64,000 nucleotides of DNA from Gemmatimonadaceae bacterium (GTDB taxonomy: Bacteria; Gemmatimonadota; Gemmatimonadetes; Gemmatimonadales; Gemmatimonadaceae). How positions within the stretch are numbered: the stretch's first letter is position 1; every line of letters begins with the position of its first letter. Of the stretch, positions 1 through 8,222 are shown one piece after another. A model generated the notes under the pieces. The model was not told the DNA's origin and did no database searches. It saw only the letters and a program-made list of their open reading frames with translations. A program made the position numbers and the translations under genes. Location: the NCBI GenBank assembly GCA_019186945.1, contig JABAQJ010000007.1:372001-436000 (forward strand), written 5' to 3'.

Positions 1-26
1 GCTCCGATAGCAATAAGATATGGTGA

Positions 27-45
27 CGATATCGACATGATATCG
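27..45. repeat. Short perfect inverted repeat, possible operator
   Basis: CGATATC and GATATCG form a perfect 7-bp inverted repeat around a 5-base spacer. It lies about 135 bases before the likely start of the first gene. The AT-rich sequence around it stands out from its GC-rich surroundings. It could be a regulator site or chance; the window edge hides what lies upstream. Confidence 0.25.
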
Positions 46-178
46 GACGCGCAAGTGGGCGCTGCGTTCGTGTGCCGGAGATCGATCGCACGCGGGTGTG
101 GCCCGATACGTGCCCGAACTCGAACACTGCCCCTCACCCATCCTTGACAGCCCGACTCGATCGGCTCGATTCACGAGC

Positions 179-988
179 ATGACTGCATCCATTCATCTAG
201 GCACGCAGGGATGGAACTACGATGCCTGGGTGGGGCCGTTCTATCCGCCGGGGACCAGGTCCGCCGACTACCTCACGGTCTATGCAAGAGCGTTCGATAC
301 CGTCGAGGTGGATGCTACGTTCTATGCGATTCCGCCCGTCAAGACCATTCGAGCGTGGGGCGATCGTGTCCCGGACGGATTCACTTTCGCTCTCAAGATG
401 CCGCAGGAAGTCACGCACGAGAACCGGTTGCGGCATTCCGCCGATCTGGTCAGCCAGTTCTTCGATCGTGCCCGTGAGCTGGGTCCGAAACTCGGCCCGG
501 TTCTCCTGCAGATGAGCCCGGACTTTTCGCCCGTCGAGTTGCCGGCGCTGGCATCGTTTCTCCCCGGGCTGCCCAGCGACGTGAACGTTGCGATCGAGTT
601 CCGGCAGCGCGGATGGATTCACGACGGCATCCTCGCGCTGCTGGCTGAACATCATGTGGCGCTGGTGCTGAGCGACGCTCGCTGGGTTCCCCGGAAGACA
701 ATGTTGACGCTGGCGGAACGACCGACCGGAGCCTTCGCTTACATCCGATGGATGGGTCCCAATCGAGACATCGTCGACTACTCGCGCACGCAGGTTGACC
801 GCACCGCCGAGATCGACGCCTGGGCGCGGGTACTGCCGACGCTGGCAGCGCGCGTGCGGACCGTTTACGGCTACGCGAACAATCACTTCGCGGGACACAG
901 TCCCGCGACCGTCCGCGAGCTGCAACACCGACTCCGCCTTCCGGTGGTCGCGCCGGAACAGCTCGGCGAACAGATGTCGCTGTTCTAG
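179..988 (+). CDS. DUF72 (YecE-like) family protein
   Basis: This 269-residue protein belongs to the DUF72/YecE family of TIM-barrel-like proteins with unproven biochemical role. The family hallmark is visible near the N-terminus as HLGTQGWNYDAWVGPFYPP, followed by FDTVEVDATFYAIP and, at the C-terminus, VYGYANNHFAGHSP, which resembles the usual YxYFNNhxxGxA block. I chose the ATG at 179, not the upstream GTG at 98, because family members begin only a few residues before the GTxGW motif and the 27 extra residues look non-homologous. The length fits the family (about 240-280). It is followed after six bases by a small hypothetical gene on the same strand, so the two may be co-transcribed. Confidence 0.9.
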   Translation: MTASIHLGTQGWNYDAWVGPFYPPGTRSADYLTVYARAFDTVEVDATFYAIPPVKTIRAWGDRVPDGFTFALKMPQEVTHENRLRHSADLVSQFFDRARELGPKLGPVLLQMSPDFSPVELPALASFLPGLPSDVNVAIEFRQRGWIHDGILALLAEHHVALVLSDARWVPRKTMLTLAERPTGAFAYIRWMGPNRDIVDYSRTQVDRTAEIDAWARVLPTLAARVRTVYGYANNHFAGHSPATVRELQHRLRLPVVAPEQLGEQMSLF

Positions 989-994
989 GAAGAG

Positions 995-1357
995 ATGCGG
1001 ACGACTCGTGCACGCCTGCGGATGGAGCGACTGACGTTGGTCGCCATCCCGATCATGGCAGCTGTCGCGGCGGTCGCGACGCTGGATGCAGGCCGGCACG
1101 CGGTGGAAGCGGCCGGCAGACGGCTGGTGCGGCGGGCTCTGGTGCGGGAGAGCGACCGGGCCATCGCGCGGACGCTTCCGGACATCGATCGGGACCAGGG
1201 CTGTCGGGCGGTTCGCGCCTTCCCTGTCCCATACCGGCGATGCGTCGCCATGGTGCGGTGGGAACCGGGCGCGGTTCGCATCGCCGTCATGGTCGAACCA
1301 GCGAACCGGCTGATCGCGCCCGACTCGATGTGGCTGGTAGTTCACGAGATGCGGTAA
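995..1357 (+). CDS. Small membrane-anchored hypothetical protein
   Basis: A 120-residue protein that I do not recognise. Residues about 14-30 form one hydrophobic stretch (LVAIPIMAAVAAVATLD) after a basic N-terminus, so it is probably anchored in the inner membrane or exported. The rest is Arg-rich with two cysteines. An AGGAAGAG ribosome-binding site lies directly before the ATG, and the gene begins six bases after the DUF72 stop, which supports translation as a second cistron. A long antisense frame over the same DNA has no start signal or family resemblance and was discarded. Confidence 0.5.
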   Translation: MRTTRARLRMERLTLVAIPIMAAVAAVATLDAGRHAVEAAGRRLVRRALVRESDRAIARTLPDIDRDQGCRAVRAFPVPYRRCVAMVRWEPGAVRIAVMVEPANRLIAPDSMWLVVHEMR

Positions 1358-1411
1358 TGCCTGCCTGCGGCGGCACCGACGGTAACTTTGGTCGATTCCC
1401 GACCTCCTGCC

Positions 1412-2110
1412 ATGCCCCGTCGCACCATCGGTTTCGTCGTCTTCGCGTTCCTTATCTCGTTAGGCTGCATTCGGCTGGGCTTCTGGCAGCTGGCGCGTCT
1501 CGGTGAGCGGCGGGCCCGCAACGCCGTGGTCGAGGCGCGAATCGCGGCTGCGCCGGCGTCGTTCGATTCCCTCCCTCGCGATAGCAGCGCGCGATATCGG
1601 CGTACGAGGATCCCGGGCCGTTTCGATTACGACAACGAGTTCGCGTTGACGGGGCGGCCCCGCGGCGGATCGCCGGGCGTGTATCTGCTGACGCCGCTGC
1701 TCGTGGCCAACACCGACACGGCGGTACTGGTGGTGCGAGGATGGGTTTATGCCGCCGACTCCAAGTCCGTCGACCTTGACCAGTGGCGCGAGGCAGACTC
1801 GACGACGATCGACGGTTTCGCCGACATGTTCACGCTGGCGGCGGGCCCGGTTTCGGTTGTCGACTTTCCTCGAGGTATTCGGGTTGCCGACTACGACTCC
1901 CTCGGAACGCGCCTTCCGTATCCGATCGACCCGATCATGGTTGTGGAGACGGGTGACAGCACCCAGGCCGCGAACCGTCCGGCACGGCTCACGCTCCCCG
2001 CGCTGGGAGATGGTCCGCACAAGTCGTACGCCCTGCAGTGGTTCGCCTTCGCGGCAATCGCATGGGTGGGAATCGCCGCGGTCGTGCGCCGGCCGAAGCG
2101 GACGGCGTAG
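1412..2110 (+). CDS. SURF1 family cytochrome oxidase assembly protein
   Basis: A 232-residue inner-membrane protein of the SURF1/Shy1 family, which helps assemble haem-copper cytochrome oxidase. The architecture is the family one: an N-terminal membrane helix (about residues 4-22) ending in [15 protein letters not shown], a periplasmic middle domain, and a C-terminal helix led by [16 protein letters not shown], matching the conserved YxxQWF signature. The ATG at 1412 is preferred over a TTG at 1388 because it places a short basic segment before the first helix. No cox genes are adjacent, so the partner oxidase must be elsewhere. Leu-Gly in ISLGCIRL is encoded by TTAGGC, an example of the octamer bias described in the findings. 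Confidence 0.88.
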   Translation: MPRRTIGFVVFAFLISLGCIRLGFWQLARLGERRARNAVVEARIAAAPASFDSLPRDSSARYRRTRIPGRFDYDNEFALTGRPRGGSPGVYLLTPLLVANTDTAVLVVRGWVYAADSKSVDLDQWREADSTTIDGFADMFTLAAGPVSVVDFPRGIRVADYDSLGTRLPYPIDPIMVVETGDSTQAANRPARLTLPALGDGPHKSYALQWFAFAAIAWVGIAAVVRRPKRTA

Positions 2111-2216
2111 GCGGGACGCGGCTTGTCGGAAGCCGGTGCCTCGTGTCAGACTCAGGGCATGCGGGTCGCATTGCTACCCGCGTCGAAGATCACACCGTCA
2201 CAAGCGAGCGTTCAGC

Positions 2217-4139
2217 ATGACTGACTCGCCACGGATGGCCAGCGAACGGGAAGCGCGCGATGTAGCCGAAGCGGCGCGCGAAACCGAGTGGCAGTATCCG
2301 AGCTTCATCAAGGAACTCTTCCTCGGACGATTTCGACTCGACCTGATTCATCCGCACCCGGAGCGACACGATCCGGACGAACAGGCCGCGGCCTCGGAGT
2401 TCGTCGCGAGACTCCGTGCCTTCATGGAGGAACTCGATTCCGAGGAGATCGATCGAACTGGGGAGATTCCGGAGGCGGCCGTTCAGGAATTGCGCGAGAT
2501 GGGCGCGTTCGGCATCAAGATTCCGCGCGAGTATGGCGGTCTGGGGCTGTCGCAGATGACGTACATCCGCGCGTTGGAGATGGTGTCGGCGAAGGACGGG
2601 AGCTTGGCGGCGATGTTGTCGGCGGCGCAGTCGATCGGGGTGCCGCAGCCGCTGATGCTGTTCGGGACAGAGGAGCAGAAGCGGCGTTTCCTCCCGCGCC
2701 TGGCGAGGGGAGCGATCAGCGCCTTCGCCCTGACGGAAGTCCACGCCGGGTCCGATCCAGCCAATCTTGCGACCACGGCGACGCCAACGGAGGACGGAAC
2801 GCACTTTCTGATCAACGGCGAAAAGCTGTGGATCACCAACGGCACTCGAGCCGAGTTGTTCGTGGTAATGGCGCGCACGCCTGATCGTGTTCTGCCAGAC
2901 GGAAAGCGGCTTAGGCAGATCACGGCGTTCGTGGTCGACGAGGCGACACCGGGGATCGAGGTGCGGCACCATTGCCGGTTCATGGGGCTCAAGGCGATCG
3001 AGAACGGCTGGATCCGCTTCACCGACGTGAAGGTGCCACGCGAGAATATCCTGTGGGGGGAAGGGAAGGGCCTGAAGCTGGCGCTGGTCACGCTGAACAC
3101 GGGTCGCCTTACGATTCCAGCAGGATGCGCTGGCGTGGCGAAAGCGATGCTCGGCGTAGTCCGTGAGTGGGCGAACGAACGTGTTCAGTGGGGACAACCG
3201 ATCGGCAAGCACGACGCAGTCGCGCAGAAGATCGGTGCGATGGCCGCGGACACATTCGCCATGGAGGCGGTCGCTGAGCTGTCGACCGCGTTGTACGAGC
3301 GCGGCAACTACGATGTGCGGCTGGAGGCGGCGGTCGCGAAGTTGTGGAACACGGAGACGGGGTGGCGCCTCGTGGACGATGTGGTGCAAATCCGCGGCGG
3401 CCGTGGTTACGAGACGGCGGAATCGCTGGCAGCACGCGGCGAGCGGCCGGTTCCCGTCGAGCGGACGATGCGCGATTTCCGCATCAACCGGATCTTCGAA
3501 GGCTCGTCGGAGATCATGCGGCTGTTCATCGCGCGGGAGGCGGTGGATTCGCACTTCACGTTGGCCTACCCGATCGTGAACCCGGAGTCCACCATGGGGC
3601 AGCGGGTGCGCTCGTTAGGTCGCTCGGCGCCGTTCTACGCCACGTGGTATCCGTCGCGGTGGCTATCCGAACTGCGTCCGAAGGGCCACGGGGAGTTCGG
3701 ACCGCTCGCACGGCACCTGCGGTTCGCCGAGCGCGCGACGAATCGTCTGGGGCGGTCGATTTTTCATGCGATGGTGCGATTCGGTGCCGGCCTCGAACGC
3801 CGACAGGCTATTCTGTTTCGCGCGGTGGACATCGGCGCCGAGTTGTACGCGATCGCGGCGTCATGCACGAGGGCGCAGATGTTGGCGGCCCGCGGGCAAG
3901 CTGGCGCGTACGAGCTGGCGGATGTGTTCTGCCGTGGCGCGCGGGAGCGCATCGGTCGCAACTTTGTGACTCTGTTCGATCCGGCAGACCGTGCGCGGTA
4001 TCGGCTGGCGCAGCATGTGCTCCAGGGGGCGCACGCGTGGTTGGAAGAGGGCGTCGTGGCGTTGAGTGGACGGGACGCAGCATCGGTTGACGAGCGCGCC
4101 CGGCGCGACGAACCGGCAGCAGCGGGGGCAGGGCGATGA
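2217..4139 (+). CDS. Acyl-CoA dehydrogenase, long VLCAD/ACAD9-like form
   Basis: A 640-residue flavoenzyme of the acyl-CoA dehydrogenase family, which oxidises acyl-CoA to enoyl-CoA in fatty-acid beta-oxidation. Visible motifs are [11 protein letters not shown] (about residue 175), LWITNG, the GRGYE segment and [19 protein letters not shown]. In the VLCAD subgroup the catalytic base is the Glu of the IFEG segment, here near residue 428. About 190 residues follow the catalytic core, as in the VLCAD/ACAD9 subgroup with its extra helical C-terminal domain, and unlike 380-residue short forms. The ATG at 2217 starts MTDSPRM; the open frame upstream of it overlaps SURF1 and is not family-like. The stop overlaps the start of the next gene by four bases (ATGA). 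Confidence 0.93.
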   Translation: MTDSPRMASEREARDVAEAARETEWQYPSFIKELFLGRFRLDLIHPHPERHDPDEQAAASEFVARLRAFMEELDSEEIDRTGEIPEAAVQELREMGAFGIKIPREYGGLGLSQMTYIRALEMVSAKDGSLAAMLSAAQSIGVPQPLMLFGTEEQKRRFLPRLARGAISAFALTEVHAGSDPANLATTATPTEDGTHFLINGEKLWITNGTRAELFVVMARTPDRVLPDGKRLRQITAFVVDEATPGIEVRHHCRFMGLKAIENGWIRFTDVKVPRENILWGEGKGLKLALVTLNTGRLTIPAGCAGVAKAMLGVVREWANERVQWGQPIGKHDAVAQKIGAMAADTFAMEAVAELSTALYERGNYDVRLEAAVAKLWNTETGWRLVDDVVQIRGGRGYETAESLAARGERPVPVERTMRDFRINRIFEGSSEIMRLFIAREAVDSHFTLAYPIVNPESTMGQRVRSLGRSAPFYATWYPSRWLSELRPKGHGEFGPLARHLRFAERATNRLGRSIFHAMVRFGAGLERRQAILFRAVDIGAELYAIAASCTRAQMLAARGQAGAYELADVFCRGARERIGRNFVTLFDPADRARYRLAQHVLQGAHAWLEEGVVALSGRDAASVDERARRDEPAAAGAGR

Positions 4140-5659
4140 GCGGCCGCGGGCGGCCCGTCGTTGTCGCTCTCGCAGTCCTCGCTGCGTGTGCGCGTCCGGT
4201 ATCGGTCGACACCGGACCACCTCCGGAGACACCTGCGTTCCGTGTACTCTCGATCAACGACGTCTACGTCGCCGACACGTTGCGCGACGGCAGCGGCGGC
4301 GTGGCGCGGGTGGCGGCGTTGCGCGATTCGCTGGCGCGCACGGCCCCGGTTCTGTTCATGCTGGCGGGTGACGTCCTCGCGCCCAGTTTGCTCACCAAGT
4401 GGTACGGCGGCGCCCAAATGGTGGACGTCCTGAATGCCGCACGACTGGACTTTGCGGCGCTCGGTAACCACGAGTTCGACATCAGCCAGGCCAGGTTCGA
4501 GGCGCGGTTGCGCGAATCGCGGTTTCGCTGGCTGAGCGCGAACTGCCGCCGGGCCGACGCCACGCCGTTTCCCAACGTGCGAGGCTGGGATACGGTGCGC
4601 ACCGGAGGCGTGCTCGTTGGGGTTGTCGGCGCCACGATCGCAAGCCGGTACCCGAGCTGGGTGTCATGCACGGACCCCGTGGCGGCGGTCCACGCGGCGA
4701 TCGACACGGCTGAGGCCTCGGGCGCCACGGCGATCGTGGCGCTCACGCATCTGGCGGTCTCCGCCGACTCGGCTCTCCTGGTGCGCGAGCCGCGGATTGC
4801 GTTCATTGCCGGCGGACATGAGCACACGGAGCAGCGCGTTGCGATCGGCGATCGGCTGGTGCGCAAGGCAGACTCGGATGCGCGTACGGCGGTGGTGGCG
4901 TCGTTCTACCGGCGGGGGTCCGGATGGCGCGTGCAGGACGAGTTGGTGCCGATCGATCGGCGGCTGTCTGACGCGGCCCCGGTTGCGGCTGTGGTGGCGC
5001 GATGGACGGACTCGCTGATCGCGCACCTGGGGCCGGTACGCGTGTTAGGCACATCGGCGTCCGCGATCGACGTTCGAGACGGCTCCGGTCGGAACGGAGA
5101 AAGCCCGTTTGGGAACCTGGCTACCGACGCTATGCGTGCCGGGACGCGGAGCGACGTTGCCCTGCTCAATGGCGGCGCCATGCGACTGGACGATGTCATC
5201 GCGGCCGGACCGATCACCAATCACCAGATGGAGTCGATCTTCCTGTTCCCGGACGAAACCCGCGTCGTCACGTTCCCGCTGACGGGCGCTGCACTGCGTG
5301 CACAGCTCACGCACAACGTCAAGACGCAGATCGGTGTCGGCGGTTACCTGCAGGTGTCGGGGATCCGGTATACATACGATGGAGGAGCCCCGCCTTCGCA
5401 GCGCAGTGTGTTGGCTCTGACGAGGGAGGACGGCCGGCCGATAGCCGACAGCGACACACTCGTCGTGAGTGCGGTCGGCTACATGGCGTGCAACGGCGGG
5501 GACGGCTACACGATGGTGGAGCAGTCCCGTTCGGCGTGCGCAAGGCTGTCGAGCGCGCCGCGAACGGTCGATCTGCTGATGGCGTATCTGGCAGCGATGC
5601 CGGGAGGGCAGATCGCGATGCCGCCGACCGGGCGGGTGTCGACCGGTGGTGTGCGTTAG
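4136..5659 (+). CDS. 5'-nucleotidase/metallophosphoesterase lipoprotein
   Basis: A 507-residue protein of the UshA/5'-nucleotidase family, predicted to release phosphate from nucleotides outside the inner membrane. Residues 1-18 are a lipoprotein signal ending in LAAC, so it is probably lipid-anchored. The calcineurin-like metal-binding domain shows [22 protein letters not shown] and a C-terminal-side GGHEH. The 5'-nucleotidase C-terminal domain shows [19 protein letters not shown] and a late CNGGDGYTM. In the first block the usual (N/H)DxHG has become NDVYVAD, so one metal ligand may be altered. The start overlaps the acyl-CoA dehydrogenase stop. The TAG stop is part of a CGTTAGGC octamer. 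Confidence 0.88.
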   Translation: MSGRGRPVVVALAVLAACARPVSVDTGPPPETPAFRVLSINDVYVADTLRDGSGGVARVAALRDSLARTAPVLFMLAGDVLAPSLLTKWYGGAQMVDVLNAARLDFAALGNHEFDISQARFEARLRESRFRWLSANCRRADATPFPNVRGWDTVRTGGVLVGVVGATIASRYPSWVSCTDPVAAVHAAIDTAEASGATAIVALTHLAVSADSALLVREPRIAFIAGGHEHTEQRVAIGDRLVRKADSDARTAVVASFYRRGSGWRVQDELVPIDRRLSDAAPVAAVVARWTDSLIAHLGPVRVLGTSASAIDVRDGSGRNGESPFGNLATDAMRAGTRSDVALLNGGAMRLDDVIAAGPITNHQMESIFLFPDETRVVTFPLTGAALRAQLTHNVKTQIGVGGYLQVSGIRYTYDGGAPPSQRSVLALTREDGRPIADSDTLVVSAVGYMACNGGDGYTMVEQSRSACARLSSAPRTVDLLMAYLAAMPGGQIAMPPTGRVSTGGVR

Positions 5660-5723
5660 GCGCCTGGGACCGTTCGTCAGTCGCCCCCGTGGCGCGATCC
5701 GCCACGTCAGCCTTCACCTAACG
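5654..5723. terminator. Inverted repeats between convergent genes
   Basis: The convergent 5'-nucleotidase and EamA genes meet here. CGTTAGG at 5654-5660 and CCTAACG at 5717-5723 are perfect 7-bp inverted repeats, and a tighter hairpin GTGGCG-cgatc-CGCCAC lies inside at 5689-5705. There is no clear U-tract, so this is a candidate bidirectional termination structure by position and symmetry only. The outer arms are copies of the window's over-represented octamer. Confidence 0.4.
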
Positions 5724-6672
5724 GGGTAACGCCCGGTACGTCCCGGCGTTCGGTAGCACCTTGGCTGGTGGACTCGAGCTGCAGCATGACGATGGCCGCG
5801 ACAATGCAACTTCCGCCGACCAGTACGCCGGGCGTCAACGGCTGATCGAGCACCAGCGCTGCGAGAAGCGCCACGAAGAATGGCTCGACAGTGGAGACGA
5901 TGGCGGTGCGCATGGGACCCAAGGTTCGAAGTCCGGTCAGGAAGAGCGTGTAGGGGATGGCGGTCGCGATCACGCCGAGTGCGACGATCCAGAGCCAGGC
6001 GGCCGGTCCTGGCGGCGGCTCGAGAGTAGCGGCCACGGTCGCGCCCACCAGGCAGATCAGGGCTGCGCCCACAGCGATGAAGGCGGTAGCGGTCGCGGAG
6101 TGGAGCTGTCCCTGAATGCGGCGCACGAGTGGAAGGAACATGGCATAGAGCACGGACGAGCCGAGTGCCATCGCCACGCCTGTAGGATGCAATGCGTGCG
6201 TCGCACGCCAACCGACGGTGAGCGCGATACCGGCCATCGCGAGCACGAGCGCGATCGAGCGCCGTGTGGTGAGCGATTCCGCACCGCGCGCGACCGAGGC
6301 GAGCGTGACCCACACCGGGAACGTGTAGAACAGGAAGACCAGGGTGGCCGCGGAGATGTAGGCGAGGGCGGAGAGCGAGAGCCAGGCCACGGCTGCCTGG
6401 ATCCCGCCGCCGACTGCCGTCAGCTCAATGGCCTGTCGCCGCCGCACCGAGCGGAACGATGTCCAGCCGGCAGTGGCGACCAGCGGCCCGATCGCAACGA
6501 CGTAGCGGAGCACCAGAACGGTGGACAGCGTTGCACCCGCCCGGGTCGCCAGTTCCGTGAATATCGTGATGGTCGCGAATCCGAGGACAGCCGCGACCAC
6601 GAGCGCTTGCGCGCCCGGGGAGCGATCCGTCGCCGACCGCGTGCGGTCGTCGGTGTCGCGCGATGCCGTCAC
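5707..6672 (-). CDS. EamA-type (DMT superfamily) transporter
   Basis: A 321-residue inner-membrane protein of the drug/metabolite transporter superfamily, with two EamA repeats of about five helices each. The hydrophobic pattern begins at ALVVAAVLGFATITIFTELA and ends at GSCIVAAIVMLQL. The PFFVALLAALVLDQPLT block before the last helix is the usual signature of these exporters. Substrate cannot be told from sequence. The start is a GTG at 6672 whose bases overlap the TGA stop of mgtE (GTGA), so the gene is probably translationally coupled to the magnesium channel. The open frame extends upstream of this GTG, but there it runs inside mgtE and is Arg-rich and unlike a transporter. Confidence 0.87.
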   Translation of the reverse strand: MTASRDTDDRTRSATDRSPGAQALVVAAVLGFATITIFTELATRAGATLSTVLVLRYVVAIGPLVATAGWTSFRSVRRRQAIELTAVGGGIQAAVAWLSLSALAYISAATLVFLFYTFPVWVTLASVARGAESLTTRRSIALVLAMAGIALTVGWRATHALHPTGVAMALGSSVLYAMFLPLVRRIQGQLHSATATAFIAVGAALICLVGATVAATLEPPPGPAAWLWIVALGVIATAIPYTLFLTGLRTLGPMRTAIVSTVEPFFVALLAALVLDQPLTPGVLVGGSCIVAAIVMLQLESTSQGATERRDVPGVTPLGEG

Positions 6673-8051
6673 GCTATGTGGAGGATGTTGCGTGCGATCG
6701 TGAAATAGATGACCAGTCCGGTGACGTCCACGAGCGATGCGACGAACGGCGACGAGGCAACGGCCGGGTCGAATCCGAGCCGCCGGAACAGCAGCGGCAG
6801 GACAGCGCCAACGAGGGTCCCGACGAGCACGACAGCGACGAGCGAACTCGCGACTACGGCCGCCACCTCCGCCGAACTGCCCCACATCATGGCTCTGATG
6901 AAACCGATCGCACCGAGCGGGATGCCTAACGCCAGTCCCTGGCCGAGCTCGCGGACGAGGACGCGCAGGAAGTCGCCGACCTTCACATCGCCGACGGCCA
7001 GCGCTCGCGTGATGAGAGTCGCCGACTGCGAACCGGAGTTACCGCCCGAGGAGATGATCAGCGGAATGAACAGTGTGAGCGAGAGCGCGGCCGCCAGTGT
7101 GCTTTCGTAGTGACGCATCGCGGTGCCGGTGAACATCTCGCCGACAAAAAGGAACACGAGCCATCCCACGCGCTTCCGCGCCACGTGCCAGAACCCGGCG
7201 GCGAAATACGGTTCTTCCAGCGGTTGTACGGCGCCGAGCTTCTGGACGTCTTCCGTCTGTTCCTCCACGAGCGCATCGATGACGTCGTCGACCGTGATCA
7301 CGCCGACGAGCTTGCCGAAGCCATCCACGACGGGCAGGGCAACGAGGTCGTATTCCGAGGTCAGGGTGGTCACTTCGCTGCGCCCTGCCTGGGTGGTGAT
7401 CCTGACGACTTCGGACCGCATCGCGTCGGCGACGTGCGTGTCGTCGGCGGCCGCCACCAGTTCCCTCAGCGACATGACGCCCTGCAGCACGCCATCGGCG
7501 TCGGTGACGTAGATCGCGTGCATCGCCTCGCGCTGACCGGATCGAGCGGCTTCGCGCACCAGAGCCAGCGCGTCCTTGACCGTCAGGTCCGCCGACACCG
7601 CCACGAACTGCGTGGTCATCAGACCGCCGGCGGTATCCGGTTCGAACTGTAGCAGCCGCTCGGTCTCCTGCCGTGCAGCCGTCGGCATGTCCGAGAGGAT
7701 CTCGTCGGCGGTTTCCTCCTCCAGTTCGACGAGGACGTCGGCTCGCTCGTCAGGCGTCATGGCGCCGACGAGTAGCGCTGCCTGCTCGGGATTCATCGCC
7801 TCGAGCAGTTCGGCACGAAGTTGCTCGTCGAGGTACTCCAGGACTTCAGCGGCTCGCGCCTGAGGAAGTGTCCGCAGGAAGTCGGCGACCCGCTCCAGCG
7901 GCAGCACCTCGGCGACGTTCGCGAGATCCGCCGGGTGCATCTCCTCCGTATCGCGCGCGATGTCCTGCGGCGATTCATCGAGCGATGCCAGAATGTCCGG
8001 TGCAATGAGCGCCGCGACCGGGCGCTCGGGATTTCGAAGTGAAGGAGTCAT
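6669..8051 (-). CDS. mgtE: Magnesium channel/transporter MgtE
   Basis: A 460-residue MgtE-type magnesium channel, close to the usual length of about 450. Domains in order are a helical MgtE-N domain (about residues 25-125; HPADLANVAEVLP, LEYLDEQLRAELLEAM), a CBS pair (about 130-255; MTTQFVAVSADLTVKDAL, then SEYDLVALPVVDGFGKLVGVITVDDV), a connecting helix and a five-helix channel domain. The diagnostic SGGNSGSQSATLITRAL lies in the channel domain. The last helix carries PFVASLVDVTGLVIYF, whose Asp lines the ion path in characterised MgtE proteins. The ATG at 8051 is chosen because AGGAC lies a few bases upstream; an earlier in-frame start adds 12 unlike residues. I saw no recognisable M-box magnesium riboswitch before it. 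Confidence 0.95.
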   Translation of the reverse strand: MTPSLRNPERPVAALIAPDILASLDESPQDIARDTEEMHPADLANVAEVLPLERVADFLRTLPQARAAEVLEYLDEQLRAELLEAMNPEQAALLVGAMTPDERADVLVELEEETADEILSDMPTAARQETERLLQFEPDTAGGLMTTQFVAVSADLTVKDALALVREAARSGQREAMHAIYVTDADGVLQGVMSLRELVAAADDTHVADAMRSEVVRITTQAGRSEVTTLTSEYDLVALPVVDGFGKLVGVITVDDVIDALVEEQTEDVQKLGAVQPLEEPYFAAGFWHVARKRVGWLVFLFVGEMFTGTAMRHYESTLAAALSLTLFIPLIISSGGNSGSQSATLITRALAVGDVKVGDFLRVLVRELGQGLALGIPLGAIGFIRAMMWGSSAEVAAVVASSLVAVVLVGTLVGAVLPLLFRRLGFDPAVASSPFVASLVDVTGLVIYFTIARNILHIA

Positions 8052-8222
8052 TGCACGTCCTGCAGCGGGAATCGCACGCCTCGACACGCCGGGCGACGTA
8101 ATGGCGCGCGCAAGTTACAGGTGTCGTTCAGCACGAACAAGCGACCGCGATTCGGCGGGTGCCAACCTTTCGCATCGACGCGCTGTCGGAGTGGTCATTC
8201 CCGCAGCCGCGACACGATTCGA

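Noticed and set aside
197-1345. Long antisense frame over the DUF72 and neighbouring genes.
   Set aside because: It is an Arg/His-rich mirror of real genes with no start signal or family resemblance; other such high-GC shadow frames across the window were dropped for the same reason.
5654-5723. attC-like site from the paired GTTAGG and CCTAAC.
   Set aside because: The boxes are in reverse order to an attC site (GTT core first), and both lie in coding ends of conserved genes.
5761-6708. Large plus-strand frame across the EamA gene.
   Set aside because: Its composition (Gly/Arg/Glu/His-rich) is typical of an antisense shadow and the EamA/MgtE genes on the other strand are well supported.
8052-8222. 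Magnesium-sensing (M-box) riboswitch before mgtE.
   Set aside because: The leader is short, shared with a divergent gene, and shows no recognisable M-box fold or motif.
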